64,000 nt of DNA from Nocardioides sp. R-C-SC26. GTDB taxonomy: Bacteria; Actinomycetota; Actinomycetes; Propionibacteriales; Nocardioidaceae. A model generated the notes under the pieces. It did not search any database, had not been told where the DNA came from, and saw nothing but the letters and a program-made list of their open reading frames with translations. Below, in pieces: positions 18,609 through 26,827 of this stretch. The translations under genes and the position numbers were made by a program. The stretch is from the NCBI RefSeq assembly GCF_021246465.1, contig NZ_JAHRHK010000003.1, positions 24,744 to 88,743 on the forward strand, given 5' to 3'. Numbering within the stretch: position 1 is the first letter of the stretch; each line of letters starts with the position of its first letter.

Positions 18609-18690
18609 TCTCGACGAGCCCGATGACCGGGCCCGGCGGTCGAGCGGAGCCCGGTGGTCGAGCGGAGCCCGGTGGTCGAGCTCGTCGAGA
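18609..18690. repeat. VETP-type palindromic repeat with internal 18-bp tandem units
   Basis: Outer arms TCTCGACGAGC (18609-18619) and GCTCGTCGAGA (18680-18690) are perfect complements. Between them the unit CCCGGYGGTCGAGCGGAG occurs twice in tandem (18632-18649, 18650-18667), then a third partial copy. It fills most of the gap between the racemase and typA genes. Confidence 0.85.
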
Positions 18691-18756
18691 CCCCGGCTCG
18701 GATCACAGCGCCCACGATGCGGGGAAGACGTCGTCGCGCAACTAGGCTTGCCCCCC

Positions 18757-20646
18757 GTGACTTCCACCCGCTCTGACCTGCGCAACGTCGCGATCGTCGC
18801 GCACGTCGACCACGGCAAGACCACCCTCGTCGACGCGATGCTCCACCAGGCCGGCGCGTTCACCGCGCACCAGGCCGAGGGCGTGGCCGAGCGCGTGATG
18901 GACTCCGGCGACCTGGAGCGCGAGAAGGGCATCACGATCCTCGCGAAGAACACCGCCGTGCGGTACCAGGGCGAGCACGCCCCCGAGGGCGGCATGACGA
19001 TCAACATCATCGACACCCCCGGCCACGCCGACTTCGGCGGCGAGGTCGAGCGGGGTCTCTCGATGGTCGACGGCATCGTGCTGCTGGTCGACGCCTCCGA
19101 GGGCCCGCTCCCCCAGACGCGCTTCGTGCTGCGCAAGGCGCTCAACGCCGACATGCCGGTGATCCTGGTCGTGAACAAGACCGACCGCGGCGACGCGCGG
19201 ATCTCCGAGGTCGTGGATGAGACCTACGAGCTGTTCATGGATCTGCTCGACGACAGCCACAGCCAGGACGCCCTCGACTTCCCCGTCGTCTACGCCTCGG
19301 GCAAGGCCGGCATCGCGAGCCTCACCCAGCCCGCCGACGGCACCATGCCCGACGGCGAGAACCTCGAGCCGCTCTTCAAGACGATCCTCGACACCATCCC
19401 GGCGCCGGTGTACGACGCGGACGCCCCGCTGCAGGCGCACGTCACCAACCTCGACGCCTCGCCGTTCCTCGGGCGCCTCGCGCTGCTGCGTATCAAGCAG
19501 GGCGAGCTGCGCAAGGGCCAGCAGGTGGCGTGGATCCAGCGCGACGGCACCGTGAAGAACGTCAAGATCACCGAGCTGCTGATCACCGAGGGCCTGGAGC
19601 GGAAGCCGGGCGAGAAGGCCGGGCCGGGCGACATCGTCGCGGTCGCCGGAATCCCGGAGATCACGATCGGCGAGACCTTGGCCGACGTCGAGAACCCGGT
19701 CGCACTGCCGCTCATCCACGTCGACGAGCCGGCGATCTCGATGACCATCGGCACGAACACCTCTCCCCTCGTCGGCCGGGTCAAGGGCGGCAAGGTGACC
19801 GCGCGGCTCGTGAAGGACCGCCTCGACTCCGAGCTCATCGGCAACGTCTCGCTGCGCATCCTGCCGACCGACCGCCCCGACGCCTGGGAGGTCCAGGGCC
19901 GCGGCGAGCTGGCGCTCGCCATCCTGGTGGAGCAGATGCGTCGCGAGGGCTACGAGCTGACCGTCGGCAAGCCCCAGGTAGTCACCAAGGAGGTCGACGG
20001 CAAGCTGCACGAGCCGTTCGAGCGACTCACGATCGACTCCCCCGAGGAGTTCCTCGGCACGATCACCGAGCTGCTCGCCAACCGCAAGGGCCGCATGGAG
20101 GGCATGACCAACCACGGCACCGGCTGGGTGCGCATGGAGTTCGTCGTGCCCGCGCGCGGCCTGATCGGCTTCCGCACCGACTTCCTCACCGAGACCCGCG
20201 GCACGGGTATTGCCCACCACATCTCCGAGGGCTACTTCCCGTGGGCCGGCGAGATCCGCTCGCGCGCCTCGGGCTCGCTGGTGGCCGACCGCGCGGGTGC
20301 CGCGACGGCGTACGCGATGACGTCGCTGCAGGAGCGTGGCGTGATGTTCGTCGAGCCGACCACCGAGGTCTACGAGGGCATGATCGTCGGCGAGAACTCC
20401 CGCGCCGACGACATGGACGTCAACATCACCAAGGAGAAGCAGCAGACCAACATCCGGTCTGCCACCTCCGACAACTTCGAGAAGCTCATCCCGCCGAAGC
20501 GGCTCTCGCTGGAGCAGTGCCTGGAGTTCTGCCGCGACGACGAGTGCGTCGAGGTGACGCCGGAGTCGGTGCGCATCCGCAAGGTCGAGCTCGACGCCAA
20601 TGTGCGGGCCAAGTCGGCCTCGCGGGCGCGCAAGGCCAACAAGTAG
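18757..20646 (+). CDS. typA: Ribosome-associated translational GTPase TypA/BipA
   Basis: A 629-residue cytoplasmic GTPase that binds the 70S ribosome and aids 50S assembly and stress growth. G1 is AHVDHGKTTL, switch II DTPGHADFGGEVER, G4 NKTDRGDAR. EF-G-like domains III and V follow, and the TypA-specific C-terminal domain carries GRGELALAILVEQMRREGYELTVGKPQV and ADDMDVNITKEKQQTNIRSA. Length is normal. GTG at 18757 starts two to three residues before the GTPase fold. A hairpin follows the stop at 20668-20704. Confidence 0.97.
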   Translation: MTSTRSDLRNVAIVAHVDHGKTTLVDAMLHQAGAFTAHQAEGVAERVMDSGDLEREKGITILAKNTAVRYQGEHAPEGGMTINIIDTPGHADFGGEVERGLSMVDGIVLLVDASEGPLPQTRFVLRKALNADMPVILVVNKTDRGDARISEVVDETYELFMDLLDDSHSQDALDFPVVYASGKAGIASLTQPADGTMPDGENLEPLFKTILDTIPAPVYDADAPLQAHVTNLDASPFLGRLALLRIKQGELRKGQQVAWIQRDGTVKNVKITELLITEGLERKPGEKAGPGDIVAVAGIPEITIGETLADVENPVALPLIHVDEPAISMTIGTNTSPLVGRVKGGKVTARLVKDRLDSELIGNVSLRILPTDRPDAWEVQGRGELALAILVEQMRREGYELTVGKPQVVTKEVDGKLHEPFERLTIDSPEEFLGTITELLANRKGRMEGMTNHGTGWVRMEFVVPARGLIGFRTDFLTETRGTGIAHHISEGYFPWAGEIRSRASGSLVADRAGAATAYAMTSLQERGVMFVEPTTEVYEGMIVGENSRADDMDVNITKEKQQTNIRSATSDNFEKLIPPKRLSLEQCLEFCRDDECVEVTPESVRIRKVELDANVRAKSASRARKANK

Positions 20647-20667
20647 CGCCGACGACCCGAACGACCG

Positions 20668-20704
20668 GCGCCCGCTGCGTGCTCGACCAGCACTCAGCGG
20701 GCGC
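20668..20704 (+). terminator. Hairpin terminator after typA
   Basis: GCGCCCGCTG (20668-20677) pairs with CAGCGGGCGC (20695-20704), extended after one mismatch by GTGCT/AGCAC around a 5-base loop. There is no T-tract. It also lies downstream of the convergent RTX-type gene and may serve both. Confidence 0.7.
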
Positions 20705-20765
20705 GGTCTGGTCGGTCACGCCGCTCCGCGCCTGAGATCGGCGGCGGGCGGACCGAGCCGTTCCG

Positions 20766-22052
20766 CTACTTCTTCCGCCGCACCGACTCACATCGCTGGA
20801 AGCCCTCGCGAGCCGCGAGGTCGGACTTGTCGGCGAGCACGACGTCGGCACCGCCCCCGCAGTTGACCTGGTCGCGCTGTCCGTCGCGGACATCGATGGT
20901 GTCGTTGCCGTTGTCCAGGCAGCACGTGCCGGTGTCGCCGTACACGGAGTCGCGGCCCGGTCCACCGACGATCCGGTCGCTGCCGCCCCCGCCGGAGAGG
21001 ACGTCGTTGCCGCCTCCGCCCATGATCGTGTCGTCTCCGGCACCGCCGCTGATCTCCTCGGCCTTGCCACCGCCGACGATGCGGTCGTTCCCGCTGGATC
21101 CGTAGATCCGCTCGATGTCGGAGTGGTAGTTGTCGCCTCCGGTGCCTGCCGCTCGATCGTTGGCCTTGTCGTCGAGGCTGATCACGACCGCGTTGACGTC
21201 GCCACTCGCGTCGACGGTGTCGCGCCCGGGTCCGCCCCGGACGTCGTCCGCCCCGCTGTCGAGGAGGCTGTCGGGCCCGTTCCCGGAGTTGCCGGACTCC
21301 GTGTAGAAGGTGTCGTTGCCGGCACCGCCGTTCTGGATATCCGCACCCGGCCCGCCCCACAGCCGGTCGTTGCCGCCGTCGCCGAAGAGCTTGTCGTCAC
21401 CGGCGAGACCACGCAGGTCGTCGTTCCCCCCGCCTGCGCGCACCTCGTCGGGGCCTGCGCTGCCGACGAAGCTGTCGTTGCCTCCGCCGAGCTCGACATA
21501 GCTCCCCGCGAGCCGTGCTCCCCAGAAGGCGACCTCGTCCTTCCCGCTCCCCGCACTGACGACCGTGGACTGGTTCGGGCAGTCGTCGCCCGCATACAGC
21601 TTGTTGGCCCCGTCTCCGAGGTTCGCCACCAGCGCTGCCATGCACACGCCGCTCTGCGTGATCTGGTCGTCTCCTGCTCCCAGGTAGGCGACGACCGCGT
21701 CCAGCGGGCAGGAGACGACACCGAACTCGGCCGAGCACCCCTGGGGCACCGAGCTGAACCCGGGCGCAGCGCTCCCGGTGCTCTCGCGGAAGGTCATCGC
21801 CACCTGGCTCAGGGCGTTGTTCCACGTCAGGTACAGCTCGCCCTTGGAGCTGGTCGCGTCGATGACGATCGTCGCCTCCGGCAGGCCGTTCTCCGCGGCA
21901 GCCTCGGGGGTCATCCCCCCCCCCCCGGCGGGTGCGCCCGCCCGCGCCTGAGGCGCGGACGCGTGCGTCGGCGAGGCGAGCGCCGTGGTGGCGGCCGCAA
22001 CCGTGATCGCTGCGGCAGCGTGGGACATCCGGCGCATGATCGTGCTCGTCAT
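20766..22052 (-). CDS. Secreted RTX-type calcium-binding repeat protein
   Basis: A 428-residue exported protein. Signal peptide MTSTIMRRMSHAAAAITVAAATTALA ends near residue 30. A low-complexity junction with four glycines follows, then an N-terminal beta-rich domain (ATIVIDATSSKGELYLTWNN) and many RTX nonapeptide repeats of the GGxGxDxLx type (GAGDDQIT, GGGNDSFVG, GGGNDDLRG, GDGGNDRLWGG, GGGGNDVLSGG), which bind calcium and fold as parallel beta-rolls outside the cell. No type I secretion genes are near, and a Sec signal is used. A run of 12 G (on the coding strand) near codon 42-46 could cause slippage. Function is unknown. Confidence 0.88.
   Translation of the reverse strand: MTSTIMRRMSHAAAAITVAAATTALASPTHASAPQARAGAPAGGGGMTPEAAAENGLPEATIVIDATSSKGELYLTWNNALSQVAMTFRESTGSAAPGFSSVPQGCSAEFGVVSCPLDAVVAYLGAGDDQITQSGVCMAALVANLGDGANKLYAGDDCPNQSTVVSAGSGKDEVAFWGARLAGSYVELGGGNDSFVGSAGPDEVRAGGGNDDLRGLAGDDKLFGDGGNDRLWGGPGADIQNGGAGNDTFYTESGNSGNGPDSLLDSGADDVRGGPGRDTVDASGDVNAVVISLDDKANDRAAGTGGDNYHSDIERIYGSSGNDRIVGGGKAEEISGGAGDDTIMGGGGNDVLSGGGGSDRIVGGPGRDSVYGDTGTCCLDNGNDTIDVRDGQRDQVNCGGGADVVLADKSDLAAREGFQRCESVRRKK
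21915..21926. repeat. Homopolymer C12 (G12 on the coding strand) in the RTX-type gene
   Basis: Twelve identical bases, encoding four glycines between the signal peptide and mature domain. Gain or loss of one base would truncate the protein soon after export, so it could act as a slippage switch. It may also be an assembly-sensitive site. Confidence 0.75.
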
Positions 22053-22309
22053 GTCGGCGATCCTGTCGTGACCGGCCCGCGGCGTCCAGAGGCCGGTCGC
22101 CAACTCACCGGCCGTCGCGATCGGGGCTGGTCTAGTGATTCCGCGGATAGGGGCTGTCGTGGTGGGCGTCGTCCCGGCGCGTGCATGGGTGCCGCCGAGG
22201 AGGGAGCCGTGCCGGAGGCACGGCGACCGAGTCGAAGGTGCTCAGGTGCGTGCGGGGGCGGCGGCCAGCCGACATCTGCCCGATCCGCGGGATCACTTAG
22301 GCTCCCCGG

Positions 22310-23398
22310 ATGGGGACGAGGGTCGCATTCCTTGACGGGGTGCGGGGGGTTGCTATCGGGTGTGTGCTGCTCACCCACTGGTTCGAGCCGACGCTGGGCT
22401 GGGGGCAAGGCGGCCTGCTCGGCGTCGACGTCTTCTTCGTGCTGAGCGGCTTCATCATCACCACGCTGCTGTGGCGCACGGATCCAGGCCCGCTCGTCGC
22501 TCGGACGACCCACTTCCTGGGGCGACGCGTGCGGCGGCTCTACCCCGCTCTCGCGGGGGTCGTGGTCGCGGCCACGGTTCTCGTCGCGCTGACGCCGGGG
22601 GCCGAACCATCCGGGCAACGTGCGGCCGAGCTCGGCGCCGCCGCACTCGCCCAGCTGACCTGGCTCGTCTCGGCGACCGGCGCGGACACCGACCCGTTCG
22701 GCGTCACCTGGTCCCTCGGCATCGAGTGGACCTTCTACCTGCTCTGGCCCTGGCTCGTCCTGACCTGGCGTGACCGTGGGTGGACCGCCGTGCGCGCGGC
22801 ACGGGCGAGCCTCGCGATCGGCGCGGTCTGCTACCTCTCGACGCTCGCCGTCGACGGCGACGTCTTCTACGTCCTCCCGGTGCCGCGCTTCGGCGAGCTG
22901 CTCGCCGGCGCCGCACTGGCTCTGCTCGTGGCGCATCATCGCGAGCACGGCACGAGGATGCGGTCGTGCCCGACGGCGCTCGTGTGGTGCAGCGTGGTCG
23001 CCTTCGCGGTGTACGTCGTGATCGCCCCGTGGGCGGTCGAGGCGTGGCAGACCCGGTTCGTCGGAATCCCGCTCGCCACCGCAACGACGCTGCTCATCCT
23101 GTGGTGGCACTACGCGGGCGGCACCGGCCTCGTCGAGACCCTGCTGACGTGGTCGCCGCTCGTGGCTCTCGGTCGGATCAGCTACAGCCTCTACCTCTGG
23201 CACGCCGTTCCAGCCTCGTTCCTCGACGTCGAGATCGCCGGCTCCTCGGGCGCACTGGCGGGCGCGGCGTTCCTCGGACTCAGCGTGGTCGCAGCACTGG
23301 CGAGCTATCGCTGGCTCGAGCGGCCCTTCACCGGCTCGCGCGCGGGGATCCTCGCCGCGCCCGGGGCGCCGGTGACGCCGTCCGACACCCGGGCGTGA
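22310..23398 (+). CDS. Acyltransferase family 3 membrane protein
   Basis: A 362-residue OafA/YrhL-type polytopic O-acyltransferase with about ten membrane helices that would acylate a sugar on the outer face from a cytoplasmic acyl donor. It starts RVAFLDGVRGVAIGCVLLTHW with the family's catalytic-region His at the end of helix 1, continues LGVDVFFVLSGFIITTLLWR, then FLGRRVRRLYPAL, and ends SYRWLERPF. No SGNH domain is fused. The gene at 31187 is a close paralogue. It is divergent from the RTX-type gene and stands alone. Confidence 0.92.
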   Translation: MGTRVAFLDGVRGVAIGCVLLTHWFEPTLGWGQGGLLGVDVFFVLSGFIITTLLWRTDPGPLVARTTHFLGRRVRRLYPALAGVVVAATVLVALTPGAEPSGQRAAELGAAALAQLTWLVSATGADTDPFGVTWSLGIEWTFYLLWPWLVLTWRDRGWTAVRAARASLAIGAVCYLSTLAVDGDVFYVLPVPRFGELLAGAALALLVAHHREHGTRMRSCPTALVWCSVVAFAVYVVIAPWAVEAWQTRFVGIPLATATTLLILWWHYAGGTGLVETLLTWSPLVALGRISYSLYLWHAVPASFLDVEIAGSSGALAGAAFLGLSVVAALASYRWLERPFTGSRAGILAAPGAPVTPSDTRA

Positions 23399-23414
23399 GC
23401 CCCTCGGCGGGCTC
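23397..23414 (+). terminator. Short hairpin at the acyltransferase stop codon
   Basis: GAGCCC-CTCGGC-GGGCTC, a 6-bp stem beginning inside the stop codon. It is weak but lies between two convergent genes. Confidence 0.35.
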
Positions 23415-23441
23415 CGGGGAGCTGGCCGGCCTCGCGGCGCG

Positions 23442-24455
23442 TCAGACGTCGCGCAGGGCGCCGGCGAGCGCGGAGATCACGTGCGGCGGGTGGGTCGAGC
23501 CGGGGAAGTAGGCGCAGACCCGATCGGCGATGTCGCCGAACCGGCGGCCGATCTCGGCTGCGCACTCGACGGGCGTCCCGACGACGGCGAGCGTGCGCAG
23601 CATGTCCTCGTCGACGAGATCGATCATCGCGGCGATGTCGCCGGTCTTGGAGAGCGTGTTGAGCTCGGGCTGGAGGTCTCCCCACCCCTCGACCTCGAGC
23701 ACCGAACGGTAGGCCGGGGTCGAGCCGTAGAACGCCAGCAGTCCCCGGACGCCGAGCGTGGCGGCCTCGATCGCCTCGGGCGTCTCGCCTGTGGCGACGA
23801 TCGCCTGGGGGTACAGGTCGATCCGCTCCCGACCGGCCCGCGCCAGCCCCTCGGCGACGGCCGGAAGGGTGCGCTCCCGTACGTGGCGATGGCTGTGGAA
23901 CGGCATCACCAGCAGACCGTCGGCGACCTCCGCCGCAGTACGCGTCATCACCGGCCCCAGGGCGCCGAGCAGCACCGGCGGGACGCCGTAGGGGTTGGGA
24001 CCGGGCACGAAGGTCGGCGGCATCAACGTGTGACGGGTGAACTCGCCGCGGAAGTCGAGTCGGGTGCCGTCCTGCCAGGACGCGAGGATCGCTTTGACCG
24101 CCAGCACCGTCTCGCGCATCCGAGCAGCGGGCCGGCTCCAGGTCGACCCGTAGCGGTTCTCGATGTGCGGGCGGATCTGCGACCCGAGACCGAGGCGGAA
24201 CCGCCCGCCTGAGAGCAGGTGCAGGTCGTAGGCCAGGTTGGCCAGGTGCATCGGACTGCGGGGCAGGGCGATCGCGACGTTCGTCATCAGGTCGGTCGGC
24301 GGTACGTCGGAGGAGCCCGCCGCGACGATGAGAGGCGCGAAGACGTCGTGCGGCCCCTCGAAGGTGAAGAGGCCGTCGACCCCGGCCGCGATCAGGGCGC
24401 GGGCGCGTTCGGCGGCTTGATCGGGGCGTCCGTCCAACTGCACGTCGAGCTTCAT
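23442..24455 (-). CDS. LLM class F420-dependent oxidoreductase
   Basis: A 337-residue luciferase-like protein. The N-terminal MKLDVQLDGRPDQAAERARALIAAGVDGLFTFEGPHDVFAPL and FRLGLGSQIRPHIENRYGSTWSRPAARMRE segments match the F420-dependent class that starts MKLD. The ATG at 24455 is chosen over an upstream in-frame start because the family begins there. It differs strongly from the other two LLM enzymes in the window, so these are not recent duplicates. It follows the SDR gene on the same strand after a 72-base gap and may be co-transcribed. Substrate unknown. Confidence 0.88.
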   Translation of the reverse strand: MKLDVQLDGRPDQAAERARALIAAGVDGLFTFEGPHDVFAPLIVAAGSSDVPPTDLMTNVAIALPRSPMHLANLAYDLHLLSGGRFRLGLGSQIRPHIENRYGSTWSRPAARMRETVLAVKAILASWQDGTRLDFRGEFTRHTLMPPTFVPGPNPYGVPPVLLGALGPVMTRTAAEVADGLLVMPFHSHRHVRERTLPAVAEGLARAGRERIDLYPQAIVATGETPEAIEAATLGVRGLLAFYGSTPAYRSVLEVEGWGDLQPELNTLSKTGDIAAMIDLVDEDMLRTLAVVGTPVECAAEIGRRFGDIADRVCAYFPGSTHPPHVISALAGALRDV

Positions 24456-24527
24456 CGGCGCCACCCTCTCACCGTCGTCCTTCCTCCGCGCCCACCCCAC
24501 GCTGACCCGTCGGCATTTGCTGACCGA

Positions 24528-25277
24528 TCAGCGGCCGCCCGCGACATCGAGGTGGGTGCCGGTCGTGTACGACGACTCCTCCCCCAGCAGCCAGGCGATC
24601 GCACGAGCGACCTCCTCGGGTGCTCCGGCGCGGCCCAGCGGGATGCCCGGCGCCATCCTCTCCACCCGGCCCGCCTGGCCGTTGCGGTCGTGGATCTCGG
24701 TGTCGATCAGGCCCAGCCGGACGCTGTTGACGCGGATCCCGCGGTCGGCGACCTCGCGGGCGAGGCCGGTGGTGATCGTGTCGACCGCGGCCTTGGACGC
24801 CGCGTAGTCGACGTACTCCCCGGGCGATCCCAGCACCGCGGCGCGCGAGGAGACGTTGACGATCGATCCCCCGACGCCGCCGCGATCGGTCGCCATCCGA
24901 CGCACCGCCTCGCGCGAGCAGAGCAGCACCCCGAGCACGTTGACCTCGAGAACGCGACGCATGCGCTCGCCGTCCAGATCGGCGAGCGGTCCGGTCGGCG
25001 CGACGATGCCGGCGTTGTTCACCAGTGCCCGCAGAGCACCGGCCTCCCCAGGCACGTCCGCGAACAGCCCGCGGACGTCCTCCTCGCTGCTGACGTCGAC
25101 CCGCACGGCCCCTGCCCACGCCCCGAGGTCGCGGCAGTCGCCGACGACCGTGGCCGCGGCGGCCTCCTCGGCCCGGAAGGTCAGCAGCACGTTCCACCCC
25201 CGGCGCGCCAGTTCGCGCGCCGTCGCGGCGCCGACGCCACGGCTGCCACCGGTGATGACGGCCAGGTCGCGGGTCAT
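24528..25277 (-). CDS. SDR family NAD(P)-dependent oxidoreductase
   Basis: A 249-residue classical short-chain dehydrogenase. The cofactor motif is TGGSRGVGAATA (TGxxxGxG), NNAG follows, the catalytic Ser lies in SIVNVSSRAAVLG and the YxxxK in YVDYAASKAAVDT. Arg in the GGSRG turn suggests NADPH preference. ATG at 25277 is chosen because it precedes the first beta-strand directly. It is divergent from the arsenic operon and upstream of an LLM enzyme. Substrate not predictable. Confidence 0.9.
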   Translation of the reverse strand: MTRDLAVITGGSRGVGAATARELARRGWNVLLTFRAEEAAAATVVGDCRDLGAWAGAVRVDVSSEEDVRGLFADVPGEAGALRALVNNAGIVAPTGPLADLDGERMRRVLEVNVLGVLLCSREAVRRMATDRGGVGGSIVNVSSRAAVLGSPGEYVDYAASKAAVDTITTGLAREVADRGIRVNSVRLGLIDTEIHDRNGQAGRVERMAPGIPLGRAGAPEEVARAIAWLLGEESSYTTGTHLDVAGGR

Positions 25278-25303
25278 GGGCGGCAGCGTAGTGGCCCATG
25301 GCA

Positions 25304-25333
25304 TCGACATCTGTCAATATAGACGGGTGTCGA
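25304..25333. promoter_or_regulatory. Putative ArsR operator region
   Basis: TCGACA (25304-25309) and TGTCGA (25328-25333) are perfect complements around an AT-rich centre (CTGTCAATATAGAC), the only AT-rich stretch in this gap. It overlaps the arsR start and would suit autoregulation by the ArsR protein. Confidence 0.45.
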
Positions 25334-25689
25334 ATTCATTCGGGGCTGACCCGACCGCACCCCACGCCGTGGCCCGGTGCTCATCACTGCTCACCGAGCC
25401 GATGTCGGCCGAGACGGCGGGTGGCGTGGCACCCGTCCTCAAGGCGCTCGCCGACCCGGTCCGACTCCGGCTGCTCTCACTGATCGCCTCGCACGCCGAC
25501 GGCGAGGCGTGCGTGTGCGACCTGAACGACGCGTTCGACCTGAGCCAGCCGACCATCAGCCACCACCTGAAGGTGCTTCACGAGGCCGGGCTCGTCGATC
25601 GCAGCAAGCGCGGCGTCTGGGTCTACTACGCCGCTCGACGCGATGTGCTCGCCGATCTCTGCGCGTTGCTGGGATCGGTCGCCCGATGA
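25327..25689 (+). CDS. arsR: ArsR family metalloregulator
   Basis: A 120-residue ArsR/SmtB repressor. The winged helix spans residues about 40-110, with GEACVCDLNDAFDLSQPTISHHLKVLHEAGLVDRSKRGVWVYYAA. The CVC pair at the start of the DNA-binding region is the classical As(III)/Sb(III)-binding site; a further Cys near residue 18 could be the third ligand. GTG at 25327 starts the only frame with no obvious Shine-Dalgarno, so initiation may be near-leaderless. Its stop overlaps the next gene's ATG. Confidence 0.9.
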   Translation: MSNSFGADPTAPHAVARCSSLLTEPMSAETAGGVAPVLKALADPVRLRLLSLIASHADGEACVCDLNDAFDLSQPTISHHLKVLHEAGLVDRSKRGVWVYYAARRDVLADLCALLGSVAR

Positions 25690-26423
25690 GCACGACGGCG
25701 CAGCGGTGCCTGGCCGAGCTGGTGGGTACGGGTCTCCTCGTGGCGACCGTCGTCGGCTCGGGGATCTCGGCGACCCGGCTGACCGACGACGTCGGCCTCC
25801 AACTGCTGGTCAACAGTCTCGCGACCGGAGCGGTGCTGGTGGCACTGATCCTGGCCCTGCGACCGGTCTCGGCGGCCTTCAACCCGGTGATCACGGTGGT
25901 CGAACTGGCGCTGCATCGCCTCGACGCACGTCAGGCCATCGCGCTGATCGCCTCCCAGGTGGCCGGGGGGATCCTCGGCACGCTGGTGGCGAACCTGATG
26001 TTCGAACTCGACGTCGTCAGCGTCGCGGGCACCGACCGCACCGGCGCGGGCCTGTGGCTCGGCGAGGTGGTCGCGACCTCCGGCCTGGTGCTCGTCGTCC
26101 TCGGCACGGGACACCGATGGGCTTCTCCGCCCGCGCCCGAGTCGGCTGCGCCCGGTGACGTCCCCGTGGCGCTCGCCGTCGGCGGCTACATCACGGCGGC
26201 GTACTGGTTCACGAGCAGCACCAGCTTCGCCAACCCCGCGGTCACGGTCGCGCGCACCCTGTCGGACACCTTCACCGGGATCTCACCAGCATCGGCACCG
26301 ATGTTCATCGGCATGCAACTGCTCGGCGGTGTGCTGGCCCTGGCGCTGTGCCGCGCTCTGAGCAGCGCGCACGACGACCACCCCGTCACCGACCCGGCCG
26401 ACGAACCTCAGGAGCTCCGATGA
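25686..26423 (+). CDS. Aquaporin/MIP family channel, probably arsenite exit
   Basis: A 245-residue six-helix channel of the MIP family. The two half-helix loops are FNPVITVV (an NPV in place of the first NPA) and FANPAVTVAR (normal NPA plus the selectivity-filter Arg). Its place between arsR and arsC, with start and stop overlaps (ATGA) on both sides, argues that it lets arsenite formed by ArsC leave the cell, as shown for AqpS of Sinorhizobium meliloti. No ArsB or Acr3 pump is present in the operon. A general aquaporin is less likely in this context. Confidence 0.88.
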   Translation: MSTTAQRCLAELVGTGLLVATVVGSGISATRLTDDVGLQLLVNSLATGAVLVALILALRPVSAAFNPVITVVELALHRLDARQAIALIASQVAGGILGTLVANLMFELDVVSVAGTDRTGAGLWLGEVVATSGLVLVVLGTGHRWASPPAPESAAPGDVPVALAVGGYITAAYWFTSSTSFANPAVTVARTLSDTFTGISPASAPMFIGMQLLGGVLALALCRALSSAHDDHPVTDPADEPQELR

Positions 26424-26827
26424 CCAGCAGCACTCGTCCTGCCGTCCTCTTCGTGTGCGTGCACAACGCGGGGCGCTCCCAGATGGCTGCGGGCTACCTG
26501 CGGCACCTCGCCGGAGATCGCATCGAGGTCCGGTCGGCCGGGTCGATGCCCGCGGACCAGATCAATCCGACGGCGGTCGCGGCGATGCTCGAGGAGGGCA
26601 TCGACCTCGGCGCCGCCCAGCCACGCGTACTGAGCGCGGACGACGTGGCCGCCAGCGACGTCGTCGTGACGATGGGGTGCGGCGACGCGTGCCCGTACTA
26701 CCCCGGCACCCGCTACGAGGACTGGACGTTGGAGGATCCCGCCGGCCAAGACCTGGCGGCGGTCCGCGCGATCCGGGACCAGACCCGCAGCCGCGTGGTG
26801 GCGCTGATCGCGAGCCTGGATCGGTGA
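26420..26827 (+). CDS. arsC: Arsenate reductase ArsC (LMW phosphatase-fold)
   Basis: A 135-residue reductase of the low-molecular-weight phosphatase fold. The active loop is VCVHNAGRSQMA (C-x5-R-S), and MGCGDACPYYPG holds the resolving cysteines used in the thioredoxin- or mycothiol-linked reduction of arsenate to arsenite. The C-terminal DQTRSRV segment is typical. It overlaps both neighbours in the operon by four bases. Confidence 0.95.
   Translation: MTSSTRPAVLFVCVHNAGRSQMAAGYLRHLAGDRIEVRSAGSMPADQINPTAVAAMLEEGIDLGAAQPRVLSADDVAASDVVVTMGCGDACPYYPGTRYEDWTLEDPAGQDLAAVRAIRDQTRSRVVALIASLDR

Noticed and set aside
18742..20220. A 492-codon minus-strand frame opposite typA
   Set aside because: Antisense to a highly conserved GTPase gene, with low-complexity composition typical of high-GC shadows.
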